Below are positions 31,878-39,596 of a stretch of 64,000 nt of DNA, in pieces. A program made the position numbers and the translations under genes. A model generated the notes under the pieces. The model searched no databases, was not told where the DNA came from, and saw nothing but the letters and a program-made list of their open reading frames with translations. The DNA lies in contig CALLQI010000018.1 in assembly GCA_938014885.1 (NCBI GenBank), positions 62,001 through 126,000 of the forward strand, in the 5' to 3' direction. The stretch comes from an uncultured bacterium. Its GTDB lineage: Bacteria; Planctomycetota; UBA8742; UBA2392. Within the stretch, counting starts at the first letter, position 1, and each line of letters begins with the position of its first letter.

Positions 31878-33485
31878 TTACTTGAATTTGATGTCCCAGC
31901 GATCAAGCTCATAGATCCGCATGGTGCCGCTGAACTTGACGTACACGGCGACCAGCCAGTTGCCTTGCGCGGTGTCGCCGGCGTCGTCGAACCACTCGGT
32001 CAGCGTGGGCACAAATTCGGGCACCTTCAGCTCGGACAGGTCCTGCGCGCCGACCTGCGGGGCGCCGCCCGGCTGCGGGTTGTTGCCGCCGGGTTTGTCT
32101 TCACCCATCACGCGGCGCATGATGTCGCGGAGTTCTTCCTCGTTGATGTCCGGCAGGCCGCCGGGCATCTTGCCGCTGTCCTGGAACTGCTTGCCACCCT
32201 TGTCGAGATCCTTGAACAAGTCGTCAAAATCCTGCGGGTTCTGGGGCACCACGTTGCCGTTGCCACCGCGGTCGCCACCGCGCGGGTTGCGCGGGTTGCT
32301 GCCCGGAGTGCCGGGGGCGGGCGGGTTGCTGGCCGGCTTCTTGCCGGCTACCGGCAGGTGGCCACCGACGATCTGGTAGAAGCCCTTTTCGCCGAAGCTG
32401 GCCTTCTTGAGCGACAGGCGCATCACCGCATTCGTCTCAAGGTCAAAGCGGGTGCCGAAGCGCTGCTTGATGTTCTTGTCGTCGCCGGCCGTGGTGTCGC
32501 CGCCGACCATCACCGTGAGCTTGCGGGCGATCTCATTGTCCATTTCGCGGCGGGCCCAGTTGATGGCCTCGTTCACGGTCAGCTTCTTGTCCTTGACCTT
32601 GACCCGCGCGATCGGGCGCAGCTGCTTGTACCACTCGGTGATCACGTACTTCGTGAAGTCCAGGTCGATCTCGGCGTAGGTTTCGTTCCACTTGTCGAGC
32701 ACGCTGTCAGTCGGGTTGAACTGCGTCTTGGCGTTCTCGAGCGTGGTCAGCGCCGCCTTGAACTTCTTCTTCTTGGCAAGCTGGCGTGCAGCCGTGAGGT
32801 TCGTGAGCAGGCCCTGCTGGCGGATCAGGTCGTCCAGCTTGGCCTCGTACTCAGTCAGGCGCACCTGCAGCTTGCTGTCGGGGCCGGCGGCCAGCGCCAG
32901 GGTGACGTAGTCTTTCGATTCGGCGTACAGGCCCAGCGCGTCGGCGATGCGCGCGAGTTCATAGAACTGCTTGGCGGTTTCGGGCTGGCGCTCGGCTTCG
33001 GCCAAGGCGAGTGCTTCGCGCTCGGTCATCATGACCGTGGCGTCGATCTGGACATCGTGGACGACGCCTTCTTCCAGCACGTCCTTGCTGCTGACGAAGC
33101 GGGGCTTGCTGCCCAGTTCGCGGTTGCTGACGTTGTAGCCGCCCGATGCGTCGCGGATATCGCCTTCGTATACCGTGCCGTCGATCAGCTCAATGCGGCT
33201 GCCGACCACGGTGACTTCGAGGTTCAGGCCTTCGTCGGGGTCGGTGTCGTTGGTGAGGCGCTTCTTGAGCGCGGAATCCACCTGGCTCCAGCGCAGGAAG
33301 ACCTTGCCGCCGCTTTCAGTCAGCTTGAAGGTGAAACCGTCTTCCTTCACTTCGGTGACTTCGCCCTGCAGGAAGGTACCGTCTGACAGCCGGATCTGCT
33401 CGGCGTTGATGGTGCCGCCCGTGAACGTCAGGCCCGTAAACACCAGGCCGGCAAACACCGCAGGAAGGATTCGTGGGTAGCGCAT
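31878..33485 (-). CDS. Large secreted protein with duplicated N-terminal Sm-like beta domain
   Basis: 535 residues. Signal peptide (PAVFAGLVFTGLTFTGGTINA, cleavage near residue 28). Two small beta domains follow: IRLSDGTFLQGEVTEVKEDGF then RIELIDGTVYEGDIRDASGG, each with the LxDGTxxxG(D/E) pattern of secreted Sm-like folds. The middle (about 155-260) is helical, and includes TPR-like stretches (LNEALALAEAERQPETAKQFYELA). A Pro/Gly/Asn-rich linker (about 385-430) precedes a C-terminal domain with FVPTLTEWFDDAGDTAQG and a final YELDRWDIKF. Family not recognised. It is probably attached to envelope or secreted structures. Confidence 0.82.
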   Translation of the reverse strand: MRYPRILPAVFAGLVFTGLTFTGGTINAEQIRLSDGTFLQGEVTEVKEDGFTFKLTESGGKVFLRWSQVDSALKKRLTNDTDPDEGLNLEVTVVGSRIELIDGTVYEGDIRDASGGYNVSNRELGSKPRFVSSKDVLEEGVVHDVQIDATVMMTEREALALAEAERQPETAKQFYELARIADALGLYAESKDYVTLALAAGPDSKLQVRLTEYEAKLDDLIRQQGLLTNLTAARQLAKKKKFKAALTTLENAKTQFNPTDSVLDKWNETYAEIDLDFTKYVITEWYKQLRPIARVKVKDKKLTVNEAINWARREMDNEIARKLTVMVGGDTTAGDDKNIKQRFGTRFDLETNAVMRLSLKKASFGEKGFYQIVGGHLPVAGKKPASNPPAPGTPGSNPRNPRGGDRGGNGNVVPQNPQDFDDLFKDLDKGGKQFQDSGKMPGGLPDINEEELRDIMRRVMGEDKPGGNNPQPGGAPQVGAQDLSELKVPEFVPTLTEWFDDAGDTAQGNWLVAVYVKFSGTMRIYELDRWDIKFK

Positions 33486-33813
33486 GGTTTGTCCTGTCCC
33501 AGTAAGAAACGATTCCCGTAATTGCTGTCACGGAACCCCGTAAGGGTAGCCCGGTTACGCCGAATCGCAAAGCCGTAAAGCCGATTCCGCGGCCTCCCAC
33601 CTGAATGCCGACGCCAACCCGCGAAGGTCCGCGGAAATGTGCCGAAGCGTGAACGGGGCGAAAAGCCGCGCCACAGCGGGAATGCCGCCTGCTAACCATT
33701 CGTTCAGTTCATGCTGGTGCTGGTGTCCGGGTGACCCGCCCGCCCGAGACCCGGTCACCGTACCGCGACCTGCCCGGCTGCAAAGCCGGGCAGGACTCAG
33801 ACGCGCAACAGGG

Positions 33814-33844
33814 AAAAAGACGCCGCGAGCAATCGCGGCGTCTT
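33814..33844 (-). terminator. Intrinsic terminator for the minus-strand methylase transcript
   Basis: Perfect 12-bp stem AAGACGCCGCGA / TCGCGGCGTCTT with a GCAA loop on the plus strand. Read on the minus strand it is followed by TTT (complement of AAAAA 33814-33818), so it points in the direction of the methylase transcript, which would then carry both heptamer arrays in its 3' untranslated part. Confidence 0.75.
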
Positions 33845-33851
33845 GCCGTTT

Positions 33852-33963
33852 CGGTGCTCTGTGCCCGGTGCTTGGTGCCCGGTGCTTCGTGCTTGGTGTT
33901 TGGTGCCCGGTGCTTCGTGCTTGGTGCTTCGTGCTTGGTGATTCGTGCTTGTTGTTTCGTGAC
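33852..33963. repeat. Heptamer tandem array (16 units, TCGTGCT/CGGTGCT type)
   Basis: Sixteen consecutive 7-base units read CGGTGCT, CTGTGCC, CGGTGCT, TGGTGCC, CGGTGCT, TCGTGCT, TGGTGTT, TGGTGCC, CGGTGCT, TCGTGCT, TGGTGCT, TCGTGCT, TGGTGAT, TCGTGCT, TGTTGTT, TCGTGAC. The 7-bp period is strict, with a conserved GTG core at positions 3-5. Confidence 0.9.
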
Positions 33964-34050
33964 TTGCCAATGCGGCTCGCGGGAACACTATCGCATTGAA
34001 CGGGTTGTTGCGGCCTGGGCTGAACGAGACGGCCCTTTGGGCCTGAAGCA

Positions 34051-34145
34051 TCCCCAAGACCCCGATTCCAAACCTCGAAGCACGAAGCACGAAACACGGA
34101 ACACGAGACACGAAGCTGCCCCCCAAGCCCTACGCCCCAAGCCCC
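34051..34145. repeat. Opposing heptamer array reaching into the methylase gene end
   Basis: Units CGAAGCA, CGAAGCA, CGAAACA, CGGAACA, CGAGACA, CGAAGCT at 34076-34117 are the reverse complement sense of the array at 33852. C-rich heptamers (AAGCCCT, ACGCCCC, AAGCCCC) continue through the stop codon of the methylase gene at 34130 and into its last codons. Confidence 0.85.
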
Positions 34146-35500
34146 CCATACATCTCCCCCACCAGCCGGTTCACGGCTGCCGCATCCGCCGCCGCCGAGG
34201 CCTTCGCGATCGGCTCGTACAGCTTGCCCGCCTGCTCGCGGGTCGGGATCGGCAGCGCGCGCAGGTGCGACACCTTCACTTGCGGGAAGGCGCGCTGCCG
34301 CGCGTCACGATGCAGCGCCCGGTGGATGCCCGCCAGCGTGTCGCTGTTCAGCACCCCCAGCAGAAAGTCCGTGTCCAGCCCCGGCGCGCCGTAACAGGCC
34401 AGCACCGAGTTGCGAAAGTAAGCCCACGGCGTGTGCCGCGCCGCCACCGGCCGGTCCGCGGTCTGCCGCAGCACGATCTGCGCGCCCTCAAACCGCGAGG
34501 CCGCGGCAATACGCGCGTAGTGAGGCCGTCTCAACTTCGCCGGCCTCAGATGCAGCGAAGGCGAAGCCAGCCCCCACGGCGTGATGTCGCGGCCGACGCG
34601 CAGCGGCAGCGTGCCCCGGCCCGGGCGCTCGCGCAGCAGCAGCGCGGCCGCATTGCCGGTGTGGACGCCGCAATCGGCAAAGCATTCGGGCGGCAGCGGC
34701 TGGAAGCGGCGCAAGGCGGACAAGTCAGAAGACAAGTTGGCGGACGGGCTCCAGACCGCGCCGCTGCCCGGGCCTTCGCCAAACACCAGCAGCAGCGCGG
34801 GTTCCGTGACACCGGCAAATGCGTGCTCGCCCAGTTCGGTCACGTGCAACAGCGCGTGGCGCGCGGTGACGGCCTTGCGCGCGGCCGCGTAACCCGCGAG
34901 GTCGCCCATCTGCGCGGGCAGCAACAGGCCCAGCACGCCGCCCGGGTGTACCAGCTCGGCGCAGCGCTGGGCAAAGGCCGCGTGCAGGCTGGGCCAGCCG
35001 GCGAAGGCGCTGTAGTCGCGAGCCAAGCGGCGGCGGACGGCGGGGGCGATCTCGGCCGCATGACGGCCGGAAAAGCTGATCCAGGGCGGGTTGCACAGGA
35101 CCACGTCCCAAGGCCCGGGTTGGGCGCGGCGGTCCAGTGCGTCGGCGACGCGAGCAAACGGGCGCTTGCGGCTCAGCGCCTGCGCCAGCACGCGGTTGGT
35201 GGCGGCCACGGCGCGCGGGTCGCTATCGAGCCCGCAGAGCCCGCCTTCAGCCCAGGCCTCAAGCCACGCGGGCCGCTGCGCGCCGGCCCACTCAATCGCA
35301 CCCAGCAAAAGCGCCCCGCCGCCGCAGGCCGGGTCGAGCAGCAAAGGAGGCTCCGTCAGGCCGGAAAGAGCGGCATCGGCAAGTTGCAGCGCCAAGGCCC
35401 GAGGCGTGTAAACACACCCCGGCCCCACAGCCAGCCGCAAAGCCAGCCGATCATGAGCAGCCCAGGCAGCCTCAAAGTCCAAGTGAATGGAAGCGTCCAC
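34130..35500 (-). CDS. N6-adenine DNA methyltransferase, TaqI-like, solitary
   Basis: 456 residues. Class I methylase fold with SAM-binding motif I (LLLDPACGGGALLLGA), acidic motif II region (GLCGLDSDPRAVAATNRV) and the catalytic NPPW (VVLCNPPWISFSG) of N6-adenine enzymes. The C-terminal half resembles the TaqI/Eco57I-type target-recognition domain (HYARIAAASRFEGAQIVLRQ, PWAYFRNSVLACYGAPG, FPQVKVSHLRALPIPT). It would methylate adenine in a DNA recognition sequence. No nuclease or BREX/DISARM partner is adjacent, so it may be an orphan methylase or half of a lost restriction system. It is bracketed by heptamer arrays on both sides. Arg- and Ala-rich, like its neighbours. Confidence 0.88.
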   Translation of the reverse strand: MDASIHLDFEAAWAAHDRLALRLAVGPGCVYTPRALALQLADAALSGLTEPPLLLDPACGGGALLLGAIEWAGAQRPAWLEAWAEGGLCGLDSDPRAVAATNRVLAQALSRKRPFARVADALDRRAQPGPWDVVLCNPPWISFSGRHAAEIAPAVRRRLARDYSAFAGWPSLHAAFAQRCAELVHPGGVLGLLLPAQMGDLAGYAAARKAVTARHALLHVTELGEHAFAGVTEPALLLVFGEGPGSGAVWSPSANLSSDLSALRRFQPLPPECFADCGVHTGNAAALLLRERPGRGTLPLRVGRDITPWGLASPSLHLRPAKLRRPHYARIAAASRFEGAQIVLRQTADRPVAARHTPWAYFRNSVLACYGAPGLDTDFLLGVLNSDTLAGIHRALHRDARQRAFPQVKVSHLRALPIPTREQAGKLYEPIAKASAAADAAAVNRLVGEMYGGLGA

Positions 35501-35658
35501 AAGGCCATAATAGCAGTTCAGCCCCAGCCGAAAGCTGCCGAGGCATCACACTCGCACTGCAGGCCAAGTCCGGCCCCCGTAGCGGCCGTGCCGCGTGAAA
35601 CTTGCAGGATATGCGCCCTGCACCACTCACTGCCGCGGGCGTGGCGCCCGCGCCACGG

Positions 35659-35880
35659 TCAAAAATCGCCGTCGAACAGCGGGATGGTGTTGTCGAAATC
35701 AGCCAGAGTCTTTTCGCCGATCAGCTTGCGGGCTTCGAGGTATTCGCCGGTTTCAAGATCAAGCAGTTTGGCGCGCAGGGGCAGCATGCCCGCGCGCAAG
35801 CCATTGATGATGCTGCTTTCCTTGAACGGGCCTTTCAGCTCGCCTTTCACCAGCACCTTGTAGGATTTCGTTTTCGCCAT
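35659..35880 (-). CDS. Small GYF_2-like domain protein
   Basis: 73 residues from the ATG at 35880 (MAKTKSYKVLVKGELKGPF). The pattern YKVLVKGELKGPFKESSI-NGLRAG-LPLRAKLLDLETGEYLEARKL matches the GYF_2-type domain, a short peptide-recognition fold found in bacterial secreted and regulatory proteins, here standing alone. The frame is open far upstream (to 37143), but this overlaps other genes and is composition-poor, so only the short start is credible. It lies just before a heptamer array. Confidence 0.65.
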   Translation of the reverse strand: MAKTKSYKVLVKGELKGPFKESSIINGLRAGMLPLRAKLLDLETGEYLEARKLIGEKTLADFDNTIPLFDGDF

Positions 35881-35937
35881 GTGGGCCCCCGCGACAGTAT
35901 ACCCCGGGCGCGGCCACAAGGCACAGAATGTCGGGCA

Positions 35938-36028
35938 CGGGATTTGGGGATGGGACTTAGGGCTTAACGATAGCCGCGTTTCAGGGGCAGTTTCCCCAGC
36001 CCCAAGCCCCCAAGCCCCGAGCCCCATC
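35938..36028. repeat. Short opposed G-rich and C-rich heptamer-like arms
   Basis: GGGATTT, GGGGATG, GGACTTA, GGGCTTA on the left and CCCCAGC, CCCAAGC, CCCCAAG, CCCCGAG, CCCC on the right, about 20 bp apart. Same design as the other heptamer regions, in G/C-rich form, between the GYF_2-like gene and the gene at 36079. Confidence 0.65.
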
Positions 36029-36078
36029 CAGCGCAACCTGAAGCTCGTACCGATCTGACTTCTATATAGTCTGCCGCC

Positions 36079-36969
36079 ATGGGATGGTTCACGAGCAAGT
36101 GGTTCAAACGCAAGAAGAAGCCCGCATTGCCCGCGCCGGCGATGATCGTGCTGCTGGATCGGCTGGTGCCGATGGATGCTGAGGCCGCCAAGGCCGCCGC
36201 CACGGCGCTTGCCGCCATTGAACCATTGCGCCTGTACCCCAAGTTTGACCTGGCGGCAGCGGCCGGCACCGAGCTCGGCAAAGAGGTCGAGTACGGCCAC
36301 GTTGACTTTGACAGCCATCGCGTGAGGCTGGTGGGGCTGCCGGCGCCGGTCCCCGAGTCGGTGCTTGAGACCACCGTGCGCGTCTCGCACTGGCCCGTGG
36401 CCCAGCGCGAGGCCATGGCCGCCCACGGCGCGCACATGATCTTGTGGCATGAGGGCGGCGGGGCAAGCCAGCGCGAGCGCTTCATTGCGCTGTACAAACT
36501 CGCGGCCGTGCTCGGCGGCGACAGGCTGCGCGGCGTGGTGATTGAGGATTCGTGGACTTGCGCGCCGCCTGAGGCCGTGCGCGATTTCCTGCAGGCCAAA
36601 TTCCTGGTTGAGCTGCGCGAGGCCCCGATGCCGTTCTTGTTCACGGGCTACGTGACCAGTTTCGACGACGCGGGCGCGTGGTTCATGAGCAAGGGGAATC
36701 ATTACTTCGGCGTGCCCGATCTCGTGTACCACGGGCCAAGGGATACCGACCCGGGCGAAGCGCTCGAGATCGTGATGCAGGTGTTCATGTACCTGACCGG
36801 CGGGGCAAAGATCCTGCCCGGCCACACGGCACAGATCGCGGAAGAAGTGTTCCTGAAGTTCAGCTTGGTGCCGGAGAATCACAGCAACCCGGAATGGTTG
36901 AAAGGCGCCGGCGAAACGCTGGTGCTGGAAAAGATAAGCAAAGACCAGATCAACACAGGCAAGAAGTAG
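36079..36969 (+). CDS. DUF4261-like protein
   Basis: 296 residues. A basic N-terminal stretch (SKWFKRKKKPALPAP) precedes a globular alpha/beta domain with MIVLLDRLVPMDAEAAKAAA, VRLVGLPAPVPESVLETTVRVSHWP, RERFIALYKLAAVLGGDRLRGVVIEDSWT and LFTGYVTSFDDAGAWFMSKGNHYFGVPDLVY. This pattern and length resemble the DUF4261 family; I cannot go beyond that and no enzyme motif is visible. It lacks a signal peptide. The next gene is 173 bp downstream. Could alternatively be an immunity or regulatory protein of a contact system. Confidence 0.6.
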   Translation: MGWFTSKWFKRKKKPALPAPAMIVLLDRLVPMDAEAAKAAATALAAIEPLRLYPKFDLAAAAGTELGKEVEYGHVDFDSHRVRLVGLPAPVPESVLETTVRVSHWPVAQREAMAAHGAHMILWHEGGGASQRERFIALYKLAAVLGGDRLRGVVIEDSWTCAPPEAVRDFLQAKFLVELREAPMPFLFTGYVTSFDDAGAWFMSKGNHYFGVPDLVYHGPRDTDPGEALEIVMQVFMYLTGGAKILPGHTAQIAEEVFLKFSLVPENHSNPEWLKGAGETLVLEKISKDQINTGKK

Positions 36970-37141
36970 TTGGCCCAGGCATCCTGTGAACGCTGATCGG
37001 CCGTCACTTGGCTCAGACTCGCCTGCCTTTGTCGGGCGTCCCCAGCCTTTCGGCTGGCGCCTCGGTGGTTGCGCGGGCGGGAAGCCTTGCTGCTTGCGGG
37101 CTTGCTGTTGCCTGGCCGGGTTGAGTTTGCAGACTGCCGGC

Positions 37142-37459
37142 ATGACTTACTCGGTTCGGAACATCACGACCTTTGACAACGAAAACCCCTGGTGGCCCGA
37201 ACGCCGTGGCCGCTGGGAGGTGCTCGATGAGGCCGGCCACGTGGTCTACAGCTTTGAATGGAACTTCAACGGCGACTATGCCGAGTGGGACGACCGCGAG
37301 TTCTGGCAGGGCCCCATGCGGGTGCGGATCAGCGCCGACGGCAAATGGGTCGAGTGCGTGATGCAGACCGGTGTTGAGCACGGTGTCACGTTTCCCGGCC
37401 GCACCGGCGAGCGCATCGAGCGTCACCCGCTGCCGCCTTCTGGCGGGGCGGCGGTTTAG
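37142..37459 (+). CDS. Small protein of unknown function
   Basis: 105 residues from the ATG at 37142. It is rich in Trp, Asp and Glu with a beta-sheet pattern (VRNITTFDNENPWWPERRGRWEVLDE, VYSFEWNFNGDYAEWDDREFW, MRVRISADGKWVECVMQ). No family is recognised and no signal peptide is visible. The start was chosen because the upstream part of the frame (to 36986) is proline- and cysteine-rich and looks untranslated. Confidence 0.65.
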   Translation: MTYSVRNITTFDNENPWWPERRGRWEVLDEAGHVVYSFEWNFNGDYAEWDDREFWQGPMRVRISADGKWVECVMQTGVEHGVTFPGRTGERIERHPLPPSGGAAV

Positions 37460-37565
37460 CTGGTGTCAGGATCGTGTGGAGAAGCGGCAAATTTTGGCTG
37501 GCACCTTTACAACGGGGCCCCTTTGTCGCAAAAAACGCGCGCCGTTCATGGACGGCGGCACTCCC

Positions 37566-37609
37566 CTCGGTCATGCCTGGCGTTTGACGCGTCAAGTCCC
37601 ATGACCGAG
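37566..37609. promoter_or_regulatory. Nested dyads upstream of the arginine decarboxylase gene
   Basis: An outer 10-bp inverted repeat, CTCGGTCATG (37566-37575) and CATGACCGAG (37600-37609), encloses the 12-bp palindrome TTGACGCGTCAA (37584-37595), almost centred. The set lies 88-132 bp before the ATG at 37698. It could act as an operator or fold as a cruciform or RNA hairpin. The inner palindrome recurs at 41630, with TTGACACGTCAA twice near 9.3 kb. Confidence 0.6.
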
Positions 37610-37697
37610 CGGAGTGCCCTTGCCGCGCACCGCGGCCTCGCGCGAGGCTACGGGAGGCGGCGCCAACCGCCGGCCTTTCATTGAACGGAGCCGTTGG

Positions 37698-38351
37698 ATG
37701 CTGCAACTCGTACCTACCCGTGCGTTCTTCACCAAGGGTGTCGGGACCCACAAGGAATACCTTTCGAGCTTCGAAGACGCTTTGCGCGACGCAGGTATCG
37801 CCGCGCTGAACGTCGTCACCATCAGCAGCATCATGCCCCCGGGCTGCAAGATCGTGCCCCGCGAAAAGGGCCTGAAGGAACTGCACGACGGCCAGATCGG
37901 CTTTTGCGTCATGAGCCGCCAGGCCACCAACGAATACCGCCGCCTGATCGCGGCCAGCGTGGGTGTGGCCATCCCCAAGGACCCCACCAAGTTCGGCTAT
38001 CTCAGCGAGTACCACACGTACGGCGTGAACGATGAGCAGGCCGGCGACTATGCCGAAGACCTCGCGGCCACGATGCTGGCCACGACCATGGGCCTGAACA
38101 TCGACGCCAACAAGGCGTGGAACGAACGCAAGCAAGAGTGGAAGGTCGGCGGCGAAATCGTCACCACCCGCAACATTACCCAAAGCGCCGAGGGCCCCAA
38201 GAACGGCCACTGGAGCACGGTGATCGCGGCCTGCGTGTTCATCTTCGACAACTGGCAGCTCACTCCGGACCAGATTTCGGCGCTCAATGCCGGGCACACC
38301 GGCCTGCGCGTGCCGCAGCCGCAGAACCCGATCATGAAGAAGAAGTCCTAG
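37698..38351 (+). CDS. Pyruvoyl-dependent arginine decarboxylase
   Basis: 217 residues from the ATG at 37698 with GGAG seven bases upstream. It converts arginine to agmatine using an internal pyruvoyl cofactor. The self-cleavage motif TISSIMPPGC is visible at residues 41-50; cleavage between Ser43 and Ser44 would give the beta and alpha chains, as in the archaeal enzyme. Conserved parts that follow include IAASVGVAIPKDPTKFGYLSEYH (the conserved pocket) and a C-terminal helix. Agmatinase is encoded 88 bp downstream, so the two make putrescine. Preceded by nested palindromes. Confidence 0.93.
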   Translation: MLQLVPTRAFFTKGVGTHKEYLSSFEDALRDAGIAALNVVTISSIMPPGCKIVPREKGLKELHDGQIGFCVMSRQATNEYRRLIAASVGVAIPKDPTKFGYLSEYHTYGVNDEQAGDYAEDLAATMLATTMGLNIDANKAWNERKQEWKVGGEIVTTRNITQSAEGPKNGHWSTVIAACVFIFDNWQLTPDQISALNAGHTGLRVPQPQNPIMKKKS

Positions 38352-38439
38352 TCGAGTCGGATGTACCCAACAGCGGTCTGGCAGGGCGGGAAGCCGCAAT
38401 GCCAGGCCGCTTTCCACTAACGAACCCAGGTTGACGACC

Positions 38440-39510
38440 ATGGCAAAGAAACCCGCGAAGAAAGCGGCAAAGAAGGCAGCGAAGCCTGCGAAAAAGGCCG
38501 CCAAGCCCGTCGCGAAAAAGGCCGCTGCGAAAAAGCCCGTCCCGAAAAGACCTGCTGCCAAAGCCGCTCGCAAGCCGTCCGCACCCAAGTTTGAAACCAG
38601 CCTGGAGAAACTGGTCGTCAAGGGCGACGACAACTTCTTCGGCCTTGAGCCCGACGAAACCACGCTCAAGCGTTCGCGCTTCGTGGTGATGTCCGCGCCC
38701 TATGAAGGCACCGTCAGCTACGGCAAGGGTACGGGTGCGGGCCCGGCCGCGATCCGCCGCGCGAGCCAGCAGGTGGAACTGTTCGATGAAATCACCGGGC
38801 GCGAGCACATCCCGCGCCACGGCGTGTGCACGCTGAAGCCCTTCAACGCGCGCTGCACCGCTGAGCAGATGACCATGGGCCAGATTTACCCGGTCACCAG
38901 GCAGATCGTGAAGGCAGGCAAATTCCCGGTGCTCGTCGGCGGTGAGCACAGCGTCAGCCCCGGCGCCGTGAAAGCGGTCTGGGAAAGCTACCCGGACCTC
39001 AGCGTCTTTCACATCGACGCCCACAGCGACATGCGCGACGCCTACCACGACAACAAGTTCAGCCACGCCAGTGCGGCCGCGCGCATCAACGAATGGTGCC
39101 CGATCGTGCAGGTGGGCATCCGCAGCCGTGAAAAGTTCGAGCCCGGCCACCCCGACCGGCCGGTGCACGTGTATCACGCCTGGCAGTACCACACGCCGGG
39201 CGCGTGGATGGATGAGGCCGTAAGCCGCCTGTCACGCAACGTGTATGTGACGATCGACGTGGACGGCTTTGACCCCAGCGTGTTCCCGGGCACGGGCACG
39301 CCGGAACCGGGCGGGCTGAGCTGGTATCTGGGGCTTGAGCTGCTGCGCAAGGTGGCGCAGTTGCGGAACATCGTGGGCTTCGACGTGGTGGAAGTCGCGC
39401 CGACCAAAGGCGAGCAAGTAAGCGAGTTCGCGGGCGCACGCCTGATGGGCCGGCTGATCGCGTTCATAAGCGAGTACTGCTGGGGCAGCAAAGGCGGCGA
39501 AGAAGAGTAG
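38440..39510 (+). CDS. speB: Agmatinase with lysine-rich N-terminal tail
   Basis: 356 residues from the ATG at 38440. The ureohydrolase core (about 50-356) has both manganese sites: His171 in GGEHSVSPG, Asp194/His196/Asp198 in HIDAHSDMRD and Asp274/Asp276 in TIDVDGFDPSVFPGTGTPEPGG. It splits agmatine to putrescine and urea, following the arginine decarboxylase upstream. Residues 1-49 are a KKPAKKAAKKAAKPAKK-type tail, very similar in style to the 29-residue peptide gene at 9076, so unlike normal agmatinases (about 300 residues). The tail may bind nucleic acid or the membrane surface; this is inferred. It could be an arginase-family enzyme for another guanidine compound. Confidence 0.92.
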   Translation: MAKKPAKKAAKKAAKPAKKAAKPVAKKAAAKKPVPKRPAAKAARKPSAPKFETSLEKLVVKGDDNFFGLEPDETTLKRSRFVVMSAPYEGTVSYGKGTGAGPAAIRRASQQVELFDEITGREHIPRHGVCTLKPFNARCTAEQMTMGQIYPVTRQIVKAGKFPVLVGGEHSVSPGAVKAVWESYPDLSVFHIDAHSDMRDAYHDNKFSHASAAARINEWCPIVQVGIRSREKFEPGHPDRPVHVYHAWQYHTPGAWMDEAVSRLSRNVYVTIDVDGFDPSVFPGTGTPEPGGLSWYLGLELLRKVAQLRNIVGFDVVEVAPTKGEQVSEFAGARLMGRLIAFISEYCWGSKGGEEE

Positions 39511-39596
39511 CGCCGGTGTGCTGGAGGTGCGCCCACGCCTCGGACGGCGCGCGGGCGGCAGTGCCACGTCGCGTGCCTGCCTGCAGCTTGCGTTGC

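Larger units (their letters stand above)
33486..34129. other. 644-bp gene-free region: tandem GCAA-loop hairpins and opposed heptamer arrays
   Basis: The interval between the secreted protein and the methylase genes has no supported frame. It contains a perfect 11-bp hairpin (CCTGCCCGGCT / AGCCGGGCAGG, loop GCAA, 33769-33794), the terminator at 33814, a 16-unit heptamer array (33852-33963), a gap of about 90 bp, and the opposing array from about 34051. 33486-33768 shows nothing I can name. Confidence 0.7.

Noticed and set aside
34130..35500. Complete restriction-modification or BREX system
   Set aside because: Only the methylase is present; neighbours are a GYF_2-like gene and an unrelated secreted-protein gene.
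33731..35863. 710-residue plus-strand frame across the methylase gene and arrays
   Set aside because: Arg/Pro/Gln-rich antisense reading; it crosses the repeat arrays and lacks a ribosome binding site. The methylase frame on the other strand has intact motifs.
35881..37143. Long upstream extension of the GYF_2-like frame
   Set aside because: It runs antisense through the DUF4261-like gene with unnatural composition; the short start at 35880 fits the domain.
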